Origin: Marinobacterium sp. xm-d-530 | Lineage (GTDB): Bacteria > Pseudomonadota > Gammaproteobacteria > Pseudomonadales > Balneatricaceae | Direction of reading: 5' to 3' | NCBI RefSeq assembly: GCF_013283365.1 | Contig: NZ_WBYM01000001.1 | Location: 186,001-250,000 of the forward strand | DNA: 64,000 nucleotides | Shown here: positions 9,120 to 18,674 of the stretch, one piece after another | Numbering within the stretch: the stretch's first letter is position 1 | How the letters are laid out: the number at the start of each line of letters is the position of its first letter | The notes under the pieces: generated by a model | Database searches by the model: none | The model's input: only the letters and a program-made list of their open reading frames with translations | Told to the model about the DNA's origin: nothing | Program-made: the position numbers and the translations under genes

Positions 9120-9983
9120 TTAAGAAACCTGCTCAATACCGACCAGAGTCCAGTTTCCAGAGTCTAAATCTGCGTCTCGACTGAGATGCCAAGCTTCAGC
9201 AAATGGAGTGCTGACGGCTGAACCATTTTCGCGAATCTCACCTTCAAAATAGAGACTAACAATGTGCTCACCCAAAAGGGTTTGGAAGTTAGCCAACTCA
9301 ACATCAACTGACAAAACCTCAGTTAATTGGTTTTCTGGTAAAACCATTCGATTCGTTTTAAGCGACTGCAATAGCTCGGGAGAGGTGTAAGAGGCGATCT
9401 CCTGCCAATCTTGACGATCCCATGCACTCTGCAAATTTTTGAAATGATCCTTAGCGCCGGCCAGGAAAGCGTTTTCATCAAACCACTCAGGCGTATCAAT
9501 CTTGGCGAACGTCGCGCTCATACCTGAAGCGTTTGAAGCACCACCCAATCCCTGTTCAGCATTTCTAGCGATGGGTACTTCATTCGGGGCGTATCCTCCC
9601 TGAGAAGCGCCTGCATAAGCAGCCCTTCTTTGCGACCCGAACAGTTTAAACAGCATAAAGATGACCAAACCAATCAACAGCATATCCATCAGTTGGATAC
9701 CCTCAAAGGCGCCACCGAAAAAGAGAGCTCCCAGAATACCGCCGGCCAATAGTCCACCCATTAAACCACCCATACCCGCTTTACCGCCTGCCGTTGAGGT
9801 CGGCGCCGTTTTTGATCCGGTTTGAGAAGGGGCAACCTGTTTGGTCGGAGCCGGAGCGGCCTTCTTAGGCATGGAGTAGCTTTTGCCCAAGCTAAAACCG
9901 CCACCAAAACGTTTAGCCTCCGCTTGATGGGGGATAGCTGCCACCAAACAAAATGCAAACAGGAGCGTAAAGAGTTGTTTCAT
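9120..9983 (-). CDS. Tim44-like domain membrane protein
   Basis: A 287-residue protein with a signal peptide (about 1-23, ending in AEA), a basic Lys/Pro/Ala segment, a Gly-rich hydrophobic stretch and a second hydrophobic segment (about 75-115). After a linker, a globular C-terminal domain (about 160-285) resembles the Tim44/MBA1 fold (WFDENAFLAGAKDHFKNLQSAWDRQDWQEIASYTSPELL). Bacterial members are widespread, but their role is not established. It is the last gene of a close minus-strand run that starts at 12993, 18 bases after the EamA gene and 96 bases before pal. Confidence 0.8.
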   Translation of the reverse strand: MKQLFTLLFAFCLVAAIPHQAEAKRFGGGFSLGKSYSMPKKAAPAPTKQVAPSQTGSKTAPTSTAGGKAGMGGLMGGLLAGGILGALFFGGAFEGIQLMDMLLIGLVIFMLFKLFGSQRRAAYAGASQGGYAPNEVPIARNAEQGLGGASNASGMSATFAKIDTPEWFDENAFLAGAKDHFKNLQSAWDRQDWQEIASYTSPELLQSLKTNRMVLPENQLTEVLSVDVELANFQTLLGEHIVSLYFEGEIRENGSAVSTPFAEAWHLSRDADLDSGNWTLVGIEQVS

Positions 9984-10001
9984 TATTGTATAAACCTCAG
10001 A

Positions 10002-10916
10002 TCAATTAACGGTTTTAATTCGGTTCTGTCGAATACCAGCTATCACTCGTCTTACGACGGCCAACCAGATGCCGAGCACAATGAGGGCAATTCCGACTAG
10101 ATGGAAGCTGTGCATAGTCTCATTCAACACCAAGATAGACAAGAGTGTGCCGAATACCGGAATCAGATAGATAAACAGCCCCGCCGTCGACGCGCCCAAC
10201 TGCGCCACACCACGATTCCAGAAAGAGTAAGAGAGTATAGACGGAAAGATCGCAATATAGACCACAACCGCCCAGACTGGCGTCTCGAGGGTCGGCATGA
10301 CAAAGCCACCCTGCTCAAACAGTGCAAATGGGAAGATCACCAGCAAACCAATCAAAACCGACAGCCCGAAAAAGGTGAACGGCTCGAGCTCTTTAGGTTT
10401 GAACTTTAAGGTGATCGAGTAGAGAGCCCAAGTCACAATCGCAGCCAATATCCAGACATCCCCTGGGTTAAGATGCAGTGAGGCAATTCGCTGCAACTCA
10501 CCTTGGGTAATTAATACCAGAACTCCCATCAGTGATGCCGCAATCCCTAACCACTGCAGCCCACCCACAGACTCTTTGAAGAATAGCCGGTTCAACAACA
10601 AAATTAGAACGGGAATAATCGCATGCATCAAAGTAGTGTTTGTCGCGGTGGTCGTCTCAACCCCCAAATAGATGAACGTGTTGAAACACCCGACACTGGT
10701 GAGTGATAACCAAAAGAGCAGTGGAAAATGCGCTTTTATAATCGGCCACTGTCGAATCGCTTTGGGCAGCCAGAAAGGCAATAGGATCAAAAAGGCGAGT
10801 CCCCAGCGTAAAAATGCCATCAATAGTGGGTCGGCAATATCAGCCACTCCTTTAGCCGCGACATGATTACCCGCCCAAAATAGTGGCGTTAAGATCAACA
10901 ATAGATAGGCGATCAA
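10002..10916 (-). CDS. EamA/DMT-family metabolite exporter
   Basis: A 304-residue protein with ten hydrophobic helices arranged as two tandem EamA repeats (about 1-135 and 145-290). Motifs typical of drug/metabolite transporters are visible: FWAGNHVAAKG in helix 1, and FPSILSYSFWNRGVAQLGASTAGLFIYLIPVFG in the second half. The substrate cannot be read from sequence; relatives export amino acids, nucleobases or other small metabolites. Its start overlaps the upstream K+ channel gene by four bases (ATGA). Confidence 0.88.
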   Translation of the reverse strand: MIAYLLLILTPLFWAGNHVAAKGVADIADPLLMAFLRWGLAFLILLPFWLPKAIRQWPIIKAHFPLLFWLSLTSVGCFNTFIYLGVETTTATNTTLMHAIIPVLILLLNRLFFKESVGGLQWLGIAASLMGVLVLITQGELQRIASLHLNPGDVWILAAIVTWALYSITLKFKPKELEPFTFFGLSVLIGLLVIFPFALFEQGGFVMPTLETPVWAVVVYIAIFPSILSYSFWNRGVAQLGASTAGLFIYLIPVFGTLLSILVLNETMHSFHLVGIALIVLGIWLAVVRRVIAGIRQNRIKTVN

Positions 10917-12607
10917 CGTGCATTTCCTTTAGCAAAATAACTTAATAAACCGTAATGAGGCTCTTCGCCTGTTACGGCGTAATTGAGAGTACGAGAGTTC
11001 TCAAACAACCAGCGCTGTTGAGACAGGTCCGCTCCTCTTCCGGCAAACAGGATCTGATCTCCCAACTGCAGCTCAGTCAGCTCACCCGGCTCGATCATAA
11101 ATTGATCACCACGCTTCACCAGCAGAGCCAAACATTTCAGCTCCTTTGCTCGATCTGCTGGGGATTTGAGTAGTGATCGTAACGTCAATGTCTGACCAGA
11201 TTCTATCCACTCTTTTACTGCAGGCGTCTCTTCTCCCAGTGTAAAAGCCTGAATGCGAACCTGGCCATCACCTACAAGGCGATTTAGGCGCTGAATGAGC
11301 TCTCTGGCATCCACTTCATCAAGCGCCATCGATTGGTCTAAAAACTCAGCCAGCAAAGGTGTACGCAGATGAGCCAGAATGCGACTGGCAATGGTGCGAC
11401 CGGGGTTCATGACAAAATCGGCTTTAAGTCGCTCAAAAATTAACTCATTAGAGTCCAAGTTTTGGCGAACAACCGTCTGCAACCTAGGATTTAATTCGCG
11501 AGCCGTCATGATGATCGACAGATTATCCGCATCATTACCTGTACCAGCAATAATACCCACCGCTTCTTCAACACCCGCTTGAATCAGGGTAGATGCCTCG
11601 GTACCTATACCGACAATCGATGTGGGCTCATCACCTCTGAAGCTATCCATATGAGGATCCACTAAAGTGATCTCTGTCCCCTCAGCACGCATGGAGCCGG
11701 CTAACGCGCGACCAAAGCGACCATAGCCACATAAAATCCAGCGACCCGATTGATGCTTATAGGTTGATGCGATTGAGCGGTGCTCAGAGTAAATCAGCCA
11801 ATCAACGATCAGATGCTTTTGCGGACTGTGGGCCGCTAGGCCAAGATACTCGGCAAACTGCTTAAAGGGGTCGACTACCAGATCGGTGCCAAAGGAGTAG
11901 AGGTTGGCAGTGGTCGTATCATTTTCGCTGCGGCTCACCACAATGCGTTTCGGATAGAGCAGCTTGCTGGCAATCGAGACCGACAGATTGACGTTATCAT
12001 CATTGGTCAGGGCCAACACACCCAGACAACTTGAGTTCTGCAAACCGGCCAGATCGAGATTTTCTGGCAGTGAAGCATCGGCACATAGACCCACCACCGG
12101 CAGTGAATACTGTTCAAGTTCTAAAGCATCAATTCGGCTCTGATCGATATCGATGACCACTGACTTGATACCCTGTTGCTCTAGTCCAGCCACCACATCT
12201 CGGCCCGTTGTGCCAAAGCCACAAATTAGATAGAAGGGCTCTCGAATCGATCGAACTTGATGAGCAAAACGGCGAGTGCGCAACAGACGCGAGAATCCTT
12301 GATCTTGCAGCACACTCAACATGGCACCGATGGCATAGAGCCAAGCAATGACGGTTGCGTAGATGCAGACCAGGGTCCACATCCGCTGAGCACTGGTGAA
12401 TGGGTAAGGAATCTCACCAAAACCGATGGTGGAACCCATAAACGAGACAAAGTAGAAGGCGTGGAAGAAATCCATACGCCAAGGCTGACCCTGATCATCA
12501 AGCCCAGGTATTAAAACAAACCCAAGCACAGAGACGGCGTAAACGCCGATTAGAACGCTCAGGGGCAGTCTTAGCCGCCTAAGTAGAATATAGAGCAGTG
12601 TATTCAT
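10913..12607 (-). CDS. K+ channel with two RCK (TrkA-N/C) domains
   Basis: A 564-residue protein with an N-terminal pore module of two membrane helices (about 15-33 and 73-100) flanking a pore loop with the filter-like STIGFGE (59-65), close to the K+ signature TxGYG/TxGFG. Two Rossmann RCK units follow: ICGFGTTGRDVVAGLEQQGI (about 130) and LCGYGRFGRALAGSMRAEG (about 295). A TrkA-C-type domain (about 450-545) ends it. Such proteins gate K+ flow in response to nucleotides or Ca2+. It overlaps neighbours on both sides by four bases, so the three genes form an operon. No close characterised homologue is recognised. Confidence 0.85.
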   Translation of the reverse strand: MNTLLYILLRRLRLPLSVLIGVYAVSVLGFVLIPGLDDQGQPWRMDFFHAFYFVSFMGSTIGFGEIPYPFTSAQRMWTLVCIYATVIAWLYAIGAMLSVLQDQGFSRLLRTRRFAHQVRSIREPFYLICGFGTTGRDVVAGLEQQGIKSVVIDIDQSRIDALELEQYSLPVVGLCADASLPENLDLAGLQNSSCLGVLALTNDDNVNLSVSIASKLLYPKRIVVSRSENDTTTANLYSFGTDLVVDPFKQFAEYLGLAAHSPQKHLIVDWLIYSEHRSIASTYKHQSGRWILCGYGRFGRALAGSMRAEGTEITLVDPHMDSFRGDEPTSIVGIGTEASTLIQAGVEEAVGIIAGTGNDADNLSIIMTARELNPRLQTVVRQNLDSNELIFERLKADFVMNPGRTIASRILAHLRTPLLAEFLDQSMALDEVDARELIQRLNRLVGDGQVRIQAFTLGEETPAVKEWIESGQTLTLRSLLKSPADRAKELKCLALLVKRGDQFMIEPGELTELQLGDQILFAGRGADLSQQRWLFENSRTLNYAVTGEEPHYGLLSYFAKGNAR

Positions 12608-12993
12608 CGACGAATCGACGCACTCTCAACCACTAGCAGAACCACCGACACAACATTCGCCACCAGTGCGCCAGCTGCAAGCGACACAATACTGGCCATC
12701 GTCCCATCCGTCATTCCCAGTGACGAGATCTGCTCGGCATAGGCCCAGACCACAGCAGCGGCAATCAATTGCAAATCGGCAACCAAGCTAGTCGCCAGCA
12801 GCAGTGCTCCAAGGTGGCTGCGGTCACCAAACTTCAACACCGTACAAATTAAACTAACCACCAGGGCCAAAAAGAGCTCAAACACTTCATGATGTGCAGG
12901 GTTATCGATATCCCCAAGAACAAAGCCGACATTCAGCGTCAGGGCTAAGATGATAAAGAATCCAAATACAACCTTTTCACGGTTCATCAACAA
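12604..12993 (-). CDS. small four-helix membrane protein (DUF6394-like, tentative)
   Basis: A 129-residue protein with four hydrophobic segments (about 7-28, 38-56, 63-86 and 100-125) and short polar loops, including GDIDNPAHHEVFELF after helix 1. I recognise no catalytic motif. Its stop overlaps the start of the K+ channel gene, and it is the first gene of the minus-strand operon. This suggests a helper for the channel, or a membrane protein regulated together with it. The DUF6394 assignment is from memory of similar proteins next to such channels and is uncertain. Confidence 0.6.
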   Translation of the reverse strand: MLMNREKVVFGFFIILALTLNVGFVLGDIDNPAHHEVFELFLALVVSLICTVLKFGDRSHLGALLLATSLVADLQLIAAAVVWAYAEQISSLGMTDGTMASIVSLAAGALVANVVSVVLLVVESASIRR

Positions 12994-13128
12994 GCGCTCC
13001 CAATAATCCAGTTAGTCAGCTTAAAACGTATTTCTGTTCAACATCTTAACGACGTTTAAGTTAGGCTTAATATTAATGACTGAAGCTAACACTTATCGTG
13101 ACTGTTTATCTAGGGGGTATTTCACATC

Positions 13129-15870
13129 GTGATCAAGAAATCGATCGTTTCTCTTCTATTTCTCGTTTTTTTATCACTGTCGTCGATCGTTGGTGCCGAC
13201 ATAATCAAAAGCCTCAACGACACTCGTGAGTATCGAATTCTTGAACTGGACAATCAGTTAAGAGCATTGCTGATCTCGGATATGCAGAGCGACAAAGGAG
13301 CCGCCTCCTTGAATGTACAAGTAGGTAGTAGCGCCAACCCACCGGAGCGTGCAGGACTGGCCCATTTCCTAGAGCACATGCTCTTTTTAGGCACCGAAAA
13401 ATACCCAGAGGCGGACGCCTATCAAGCGTTCATTAACTCTAATGGCGGCAGCCACAACGCCTTCACCGCCTACGATGATACGAACTACTTTTTTGATGTC
13501 CGAGCAGAGGCGTTCCCAGAAGCGCTCGATCGTTTCGCTCAATTTTTCATAGCACCACTCTTCACTGAGGCTTACGTGGATCGTGAACGAAATGCCGTCC
13601 ACTCTGAGTACGAGTCAAAACGGCTGGATGATGGACGTCGCATCTACGTGGCTAAAAAAGAGGCGATGAACCCAGAGCACAACTGGACCCAGTTTTCGGT
13701 CGGCAACCTCGATACTCTGGAAAACACGCCAGAGAACCCCATTCGCCCCGATTTGATCGACTTTTACAACCGTTACTACTCGGCCAATTTGATGACACTA
13801 GTGGTCAGCGCACCGCTCTCTTTAGACGAACTAGAGACGCTAGTAACTCAGCGTTTCTCTAAGGTTAAAAACAGCAACGCCACGCCCTACAGCGATGCGG
13901 TGCCGCTGTTCACAGAGAACGAGATAGGTCGTGAGATTCGCATCAAAACCCTCAAAGAGAGCCGCCAACTAACGCTCACTTTTCCTGTTCCCCCCAGAGA
14001 AGGTTACTGGAAGAAAAAACCGCTCTACTTTATTGCAAACCAAATCGGCTATGAGGGCAAAGGGTCACTCCTCTCTTACCTTAAGGATGAAGGTCTAGCC
14101 GACAGCGTCGGGGCTTGGACTGGCATCGATCAACCCGAACAATCGACCTTTGATATCCATATCGATCTAACCCTAAAAGGTCTGGAGCAGAAAGAGCGTG
14201 TGATTGAGGCAGTGTTTAGCAAATTTGAGCTTATTAAACAGGCCGGTGTTCAACAGTCACTCTTTGATGAACAAGCTCTTCTTGCGATGAATGAGTTCCG
14301 ATTCCAGCAGAGTTCAGAACCGATCCACAACGTGATGCGTCTTTCTCAGATGATGGTGGACTACCCTGAGGCTGAATTGATCAGGGCCTCCTACGCCTTT
14401 GATCAGTTTGATGCCGCGTTGATTAACGACTACCTCTCGTACATGACGCCGGACAACCTAGTGCTAGGCCTCTATTCACAAGAGGTTGAGACGGATCAGC
14501 AAGAACCTCGATATGAGATCGACTACAGCATTAAAACAATCGACTCCGCCCTTCTAGAGCGTTGGAGGAGCCCTAAATCCATTCCTGCTCTTAGCATAAA
14601 ACCCTTGAACCCCTACATTGCCGATCAGTTCGATCTTCTCGAAGAGTCGCAAGCAGAGTTACCTGAGACTATTTTTCAAAAGGGCAATCTCACAGCCCTG
14701 CACAAGGTTGATGTCAGCTACAAGCAGCCCAGAGGGGCAATCAATCTGGCAATTCTGTCAAATAAGGCTCAGCCTGATGCTGCCGCATCCGTCGCCAATT
14801 CACTGTTGACCGACATGATCAATGAGCAGCTCAACGAAGCGCTCTACGATGCTGCACTGGCTGGACTGAATGCAGAGCTCTACCCTCACCTGCGAGGCCT
14901 ATCCATTAAAGTGAGTGGCTACAACCAGCGTCTGGATCGGTTGTTAGAAACACTGCTCAGGCCACTGAGAATGCCATTACAGGATGAGGCGTTATTTGCT
15001 CGACTAAAGCAGAGCCTTAAAGAGGATCTTGCCAACAGCCTTAAAGAGAAGCCCTACAACCGAACCTTTGCCCTGCTCTACCAAGAGTTGTTGAACAGTT
15101 GGAGCAGTGAAGAGAAACTGGCTGTCATTGATTCGATGACACTGGCTGATCTTTCCAAGCAGAGGGAGAGTCTGCTCGCAGAGGGTCAGTTAAAACTGTT
15201 TATCCACGGCAATATCAGTCGTGAACAAGCTAAGTTGATCAGCTCAACCGTTCACTCAGCACTCTCTGAAATGAAATCCGTTAAAGTCAGCCCAATCAAA
15301 GCGAAGAGCCTAGCTGAGGGAGAGACAACCAAATCGATCTCGGTGGCGCATACCGACTCCGCACTACTGCTCTACCTTCAGGCGGACAGTGACACCGCTC
15401 AAGCACGCGTTGAAACCGCTCTGATCAACGAGCTTCTCTCGACACCGTTTTACACTCAGCTGAGAACAGAGCAGCAACTGGGCTATGTGGTCTTTTCAAA
15501 CCTTCTACCTATAGGTGAAACACCCGGAGTCGGTTTGACCGTGCAATCTCCGACGGCTGATTCGCAAGCGCTGAAACAGGCTTATAGTGATTTCTTATCG
15601 GGTTGGCGTGCAGGGTTAGCAGCAGAGCTAGAGCAAAACATCGAACAGTATCGAGCAAGTCTGCGCTCGCGGATTGCGTCACCCTCCAAGCGGTTGGCGG
15701 ATGAGACTGAAAGACTCTGGCGAGAGATTGATCGTGACAACCTAAACTTTGATACCAGAGAGCAGCTTCTAACCGCGTTAGACAATCTGACGTCTGAGCA
15801 GATACTCAAACGCGCAGATCAGCTGCTTGAACGTAAACTTTGGATAGAGGCTAACCCTGAGCAATCTTAG
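13129..15870 (+). CDS. pitrilysin-like M16 metallopeptidase
   Basis: A 913-residue exported zinc protease with a signal peptide (about 1-23). The inverted zinc site H79-F-L-E82-H83 (AHFLEHMLFLGTEKYP) has its third ligand at Glu160 (ERNAVHSEY). The four-domain insulinase layout follows, including the C-terminal RTEQQLGYVVFS segment conserved in pitrilysin and insulin-degrading enzyme. Size and motifs match E. coli PtrA (962). Probable role: periplasmic degradation of peptides of a few kDa. It starts with GTG after AGGGGGT, at rather long spacing. It stands alone between divergent 12993 and convergent sbcB. Confidence 0.9.
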   Translation: MIKKSIVSLLFLVFLSLSSIVGADIIKSLNDTREYRILELDNQLRALLISDMQSDKGAASLNVQVGSSANPPERAGLAHFLEHMLFLGTEKYPEADAYQAFINSNGGSHNAFTAYDDTNYFFDVRAEAFPEALDRFAQFFIAPLFTEAYVDRERNAVHSEYESKRLDDGRRIYVAKKEAMNPEHNWTQFSVGNLDTLENTPENPIRPDLIDFYNRYYSANLMTLVVSAPLSLDELETLVTQRFSKVKNSNATPYSDAVPLFTENEIGREIRIKTLKESRQLTLTFPVPPREGYWKKKPLYFIANQIGYEGKGSLLSYLKDEGLADSVGAWTGIDQPEQSTFDIHIDLTLKGLEQKERVIEAVFSKFELIKQAGVQQSLFDEQALLAMNEFRFQQSSEPIHNVMRLSQMMVDYPEAELIRASYAFDQFDAALINDYLSYMTPDNLVLGLYSQEVETDQQEPRYEIDYSIKTIDSALLERWRSPKSIPALSIKPLNPYIADQFDLLEESQAELPETIFQKGNLTALHKVDVSYKQPRGAINLAILSNKAQPDAAASVANSLLTDMINEQLNEALYDAALAGLNAELYPHLRGLSIKVSGYNQRLDRLLETLLRPLRMPLQDEALFARLKQSLKEDLANSLKEKPYNRTFALLYQELLNSWSSEEKLAVIDSMTLADLSKQRESLLAEGQLKLFIHGNISREQAKLISSTVHSALSEMKSVKVSPIKAKSLAEGETTKSISVAHTDSALLLYLQADSDTAQARVETALINELLSTPFYTQLRTEQQLGYVVFSNLLPIGETPGVGLTVQSPTADSQALKQAYSDFLSGWRAGLAAELEQNIEQYRASLRSRIASPSKRLADETERLWREIDRDNLNFDTREQLLTALDNLTSEQILKRADQLLERKLWIEANPEQS

Positions 15871-15879
15871 TCATACTCT

Positions 15880-17325
15880 CTAAGGTTCAAAGGGGTAGAT
15901 CGACTCCGCATAGAGGGCGATATCTTCCAATATCGCCCTTTGCTCAGCCGTAGTCTCCGGTAGTTCAGCAATGCGATTCAGCTCTGCATAGAGTGCTTCA
16001 AAGGTGAGGTAACCACCGGTGCCTTTCAGTAGCTTTTGCGCTCGAAACTCCTCCCAACTCAACTGTTCCTCATCGGTTAGGGTTTCTGGGAAATTTCGAG
16101 CTTTATAACGCAGCAACATCTCCTCTAGACGGGGATCCTGAAACGGCAGCTGTAATTCGTACAAGCTCTCTTCATCCGCCTCACGCACGCGATCGATCAG
16201 TTTTTTGTCATCATTGGAGAAGAAGCCACCAGAGTAGATCTGCAGATCAGGGTCAGCAATCGCATCGCGATCCTCTTGGTAAACCGCCATCAGTTTCTCT
16301 CGGAGATTGGGTTCATTGCGCAATAGCGCCAAATGCGCCCGACATTGATCGCCATCAATGGCAAACTTTGCCGGTTCATCACCACGCAGCATGTTGGCCG
16401 GTGCCACAATCGGGCAACGATTGGCATGCAGCAACTTCAGAGCTAATTTAGGGGTATTCTCATCACGCTGATCGCGCGGGAGATAGAGATTCTGTTTAAT
16501 CTGCTCGGCAGTCAGTTCAAAAAGCGGGGCTGGGTTGTGTCGTAGATCCCAAACAATGCTGGCATTCTTGTTGGTTGGGTGCACCGCAATCGGGGCAACA
16601 ACCGCCATATTGCCTTGCTCTACCGGGTAACGTGATGAGACGTGTAACACCGGCTTCATGCTTTGCGGATCGATCAGTTTTTGAATCGCCAATTTGGAGC
16701 GATGACGAATCACATAATCAAACAGCTTGGGTTGTCTCTCTTTAACCAGCTTGGCCATCGCAATGGTGGCATAGACATCAGATAACGCATCGTGGGCACT
16801 ACCATGCTCAATGCCGTTAGCCTTGGTCAGATCTTCCAGACGCAAACTCGGCGTGCCATCTTCGTAGCTAGGCCAAACGATTCCATCGGGACGAAGTGCG
16901 CGAGTGAGACGTAACATGTCGATGATATCCCAACGAGAGCAGCCATTTTGCCACTCACGCGCATAGGGATCGTAGAAATTGCGATAGAGGGTATTTCGCG
17001 TCACCTCATCATCAAAGCGGATTGAGTTGTAACCGACACCGCAGGTACCTGGTCGAGCCAACTCTGCATGAATCCTAGCGATAAACTCGGCTTCACTGAC
17101 CCCTTTCTCTAAGGCAATTTGTGGCGTAATCCCGGTAATCAAACAAGCCATCGGGTGCGGCAACATATCATCGGCAGGACGAGCGTAGATCATCACAGGA
17201 TCCTCAATGATATTGAGGTCGGCATCGGTCCGAATACCAGCAAATTGCATGGGACGATCTCGTTGTGGATCGGTTCCGCTGGTCTCGTAGTCGTGCCAAA
17301 AAAACGTCTCGCTTTGCGCACTCAT
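15880..17325 (-). CDS. sbcB: exodeoxyribonuclease I
   Basis: ExoI degrades single-stranded DNA 3' to 5' in mismatch repair and recombination. The 481-residue protein has the DEDDh exonuclease core: D12-Y-E14-TSGTDP, GYNSIRFDDEV, and H-D-ALSDV near 180. It then has the SH3-like and ExoI C-terminal domains, ending in IALYAESIYPF. Length matches E. coli SbcB (475). It converges with the M16 peptidase gene with only nine bases between stops. Confidence 0.95.
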   Translation of the reverse strand: MSAQSETFFWHDYETSGTDPQRDRPMQFAGIRTDADLNIIEDPVMIYARPADDMLPHPMACLITGITPQIALEKGVSEAEFIARIHAELARPGTCGVGYNSIRFDDEVTRNTLYRNFYDPYAREWQNGCSRWDIIDMLRLTRALRPDGIVWPSYEDGTPSLRLEDLTKANGIEHGSAHDALSDVYATIAMAKLVKERQPKLFDYVIRHRSKLAIQKLIDPQSMKPVLHVSSRYPVEQGNMAVVAPIAVHPTNKNASIVWDLRHNPAPLFELTAEQIKQNLYLPRDQRDENTPKLALKLLHANRCPIVAPANMLRGDEPAKFAIDGDQCRAHLALLRNEPNLREKLMAVYQEDRDAIADPDLQIYSGGFFSNDDKKLIDRVREADEESLYELQLPFQDPRLEEMLLRYKARNFPETLTDEEQLSWEEFRAQKLLKGTGGYLTFEALYAELNRIAELPETTAEQRAILEDIALYAESIYPFEP

Positions 17326-17406
17326 CTTCGCATCCTTGATGAAAATTGCTGATAATAGCGTTAAGAGTAACAGGCCCTTTCCATTCTGGCTAAGAGAGTT
17401 CTAAAA

Positions 17407-17826
17407 ATGCTAAACAATCCTACTGAATCAAACTGCCCCTGCGGCAGTGGCGCCCCCTTTTCAGAGTGCTGCCAACCCTATCTAGCCGGCATCGCAGTCG
17501 CACCCACTGCTGAAAAGCTGATGCGCTCACGCTACACAGCTTTCTCTGTCGGTGCTGTGGACTATCTGATCGATACTTTAGCGCCAGAGCGACGCTCACC
17601 AGGTGAAGCGAACATGCTGGCACAAGAGCTTCGCTCAACCGAGTGGGTGAAACTGGAGATACTGGATACGCATGAGGGTGGACCTCTGCACCAAAAAGGA
17701 CAGGTCGAGTTCAATGCTCACTTTAAAGCGGCCGATGGAAGAGCTGGGGTACTGCACGAACGATCCAATTTTCGCCGTGACGCTGACAAATGGATCTATG
17801 TGGATGGCGACGTTGAAGTCAATTGA
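17407..17826 (+). CDS. ychJ: YchJ-like SEC-C motif protein (UPF0225)
   Basis: A 139-residue protein with an N-terminal SEC-C zinc-binding motif (CPCGSGAPFSECCQPYL, about 10-26), followed by the NTF2-like YchJ domain with LMRSRYTAFSVGAVDYLIDT. E. coli YchJ is 152 residues. The molecular role is not established. It lies divergent from sbcB with about 80 bases between starts. Confidence 0.88.
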   Translation: MLNNPTESNCPCGSGAPFSECCQPYLAGIAVAPTAEKLMRSRYTAFSVGAVDYLIDTLAPERRSPGEANMLAQELRSTEWVKLEILDTHEGGPLHQKGQVEFNAHFKAADGRAGVLHERSNFRRDADKWIYVDGDVEVN

Positions 17827-17834
17827 AGGAAAGT

Positions 17835-17895
17835 GATGTCAGACGCACTGACTAGGCCTTTAAATACGCCTTTTGAAAAAATTGCGTCTGACATC
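17835..17895. repeat. 13-bp perfect inverted repeat between ychJ and phaB
   Basis: GATGTCAGACGCA (17835-17847) and its exact complement (17883-17895) are separated by 35 bases in the gap between convergent ychJ and phaB. The core ATGTCAGAC occurs again at 18862-18870, on the other side of phaB. There is no T-run after either arm, so this is not a standard terminator. It may be a long hairpin, an operator pair or the trace of an element. Confidence 0.6.
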
Positions 17896-17897
17896 GA

Positions 17898-17927
17898 TTA
17901 ATCCCTAACTCTATTAGAGAGGGATTA
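17898..17927 (-). terminator. hairpin overlapping the phaB stop codon
   Basis: TAATCCCT pairs with AGGGATTA (8 bp), with an additional inner CTCT/AGAG pairing. The arm at 17920-17927 contains the TAA stop of phaB. A T-run appears about 20 bases further on the minus strand (ATTTTTTC), so a transcription stop here is possible but not classical. Confidence 0.4.
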
Positions 17928-18674
17928 GAACATGTGTAGACCACCGTTCACTGAGAAGTCCGCACCGGTCATGTAACCCGACTCTTCGTCAGCAATAAAG
18001 GCTACCGTGCGACCGATCTCATCCGGTGTACCGAAACGTTTAACCGGAATCGTTGAAGTAATCTTATCCTGAATTGCCTGATCAATCTTAGCCACCATTG
18101 GGGTTAGGATATAACCTGGTGACACCGTATTGACGGTAATCCCTTTAGCAGCCACCTCTTGCGCCAGCGCCTTGGTAAAGCCGTGGATACCCGCTTTAGC
18201 TGCAGAGTAGTTTGCCTGACCGAACTGACCTTTCTGCGCATTCACAGAGGAGATATTGATGATACGACCAAAGCCTTTCTCAAGCATTGGGTTAATCACT
18301 AGGCGTGTCATGTGGAACATACTGTCGAGGTTGGCGCTAAGTACTTCGTCCCACTGTTCCCAGCTCATCTTCTTGAACTGACCATCGCGAGTAATACCCG
18401 CATTGTTGACTAGGACATCAACTGAACCACCAGTTAGCCTTTCAACCGTCGCAATACACTCAGCACAAGACTCAGCATTAGTGACATCACCGTAAGCGAC
18501 TTCGATCTCGTAGCCATCTTTGCGTTGCTCCTCTTGCCAAGCTTTGGCTTTCTCGTGATTACCACCTGAGTTGTAGCCAGCAACGACTTTAAAACCAGCA
18601 TCAGCCAATTTGCGACAGATGCTGACACCCAAGCCACCGGTACCACCAGTAACGAGTGCGACTTTTTGACTCAT
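17925..18674 (-). CDS. phaB: acetoacetyl-CoA reductase
   Basis: A 249-residue short-chain dehydrogenase with the NADP-binding TGGTGGLG motif, NNAGITRDG, the catalytic Ser in NISSVNAQKGQFGQANYSAAK (Tyr and Lys in YSAAK), and the PhaB-type C-terminus DFSVNGGLHMF. These features identify NADPH-dependent acetoacetyl-CoA reductase, which makes (R)-3-hydroxybutyryl-CoA for polyhydroxyalkanoate. The ATG at 18674 has AAGGGTG six bases upstream and is preferred over a longer in-frame start at 18707. PHA synthase, thiolase and phasin genes are not in the window, so polymer synthesis is implied but not shown. Confidence 0.93.
   Translation of the reverse strand: MSQKVALVTGGTGGLGVSICRKLADAGFKVVAGYNSGGNHEKAKAWQEEQRKDGYEIEVAYGDVTNAESCAECIATVERLTGGSVDVLVNNAGITRDGQFKKMSWEQWDEVLSANLDSMFHMTRLVINPMLEKGFGRIINISSVNAQKGQFGQANYSAAKAGIHGFTKALAQEVAAKGITVNTVSPGYILTPMVAKIDQAIQDKITSTIPVKRFGTPDEIGRTVAFIADEESGYMTGADFSVNGGLHMF

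Noticed and set aside
10101-10409. 102-codon plus-strand frame inside the EamA gene
   Set aside because: It is antisense to a clear ten-helix transporter, with Arg/Gln-rich composition typical of a shadow frame.
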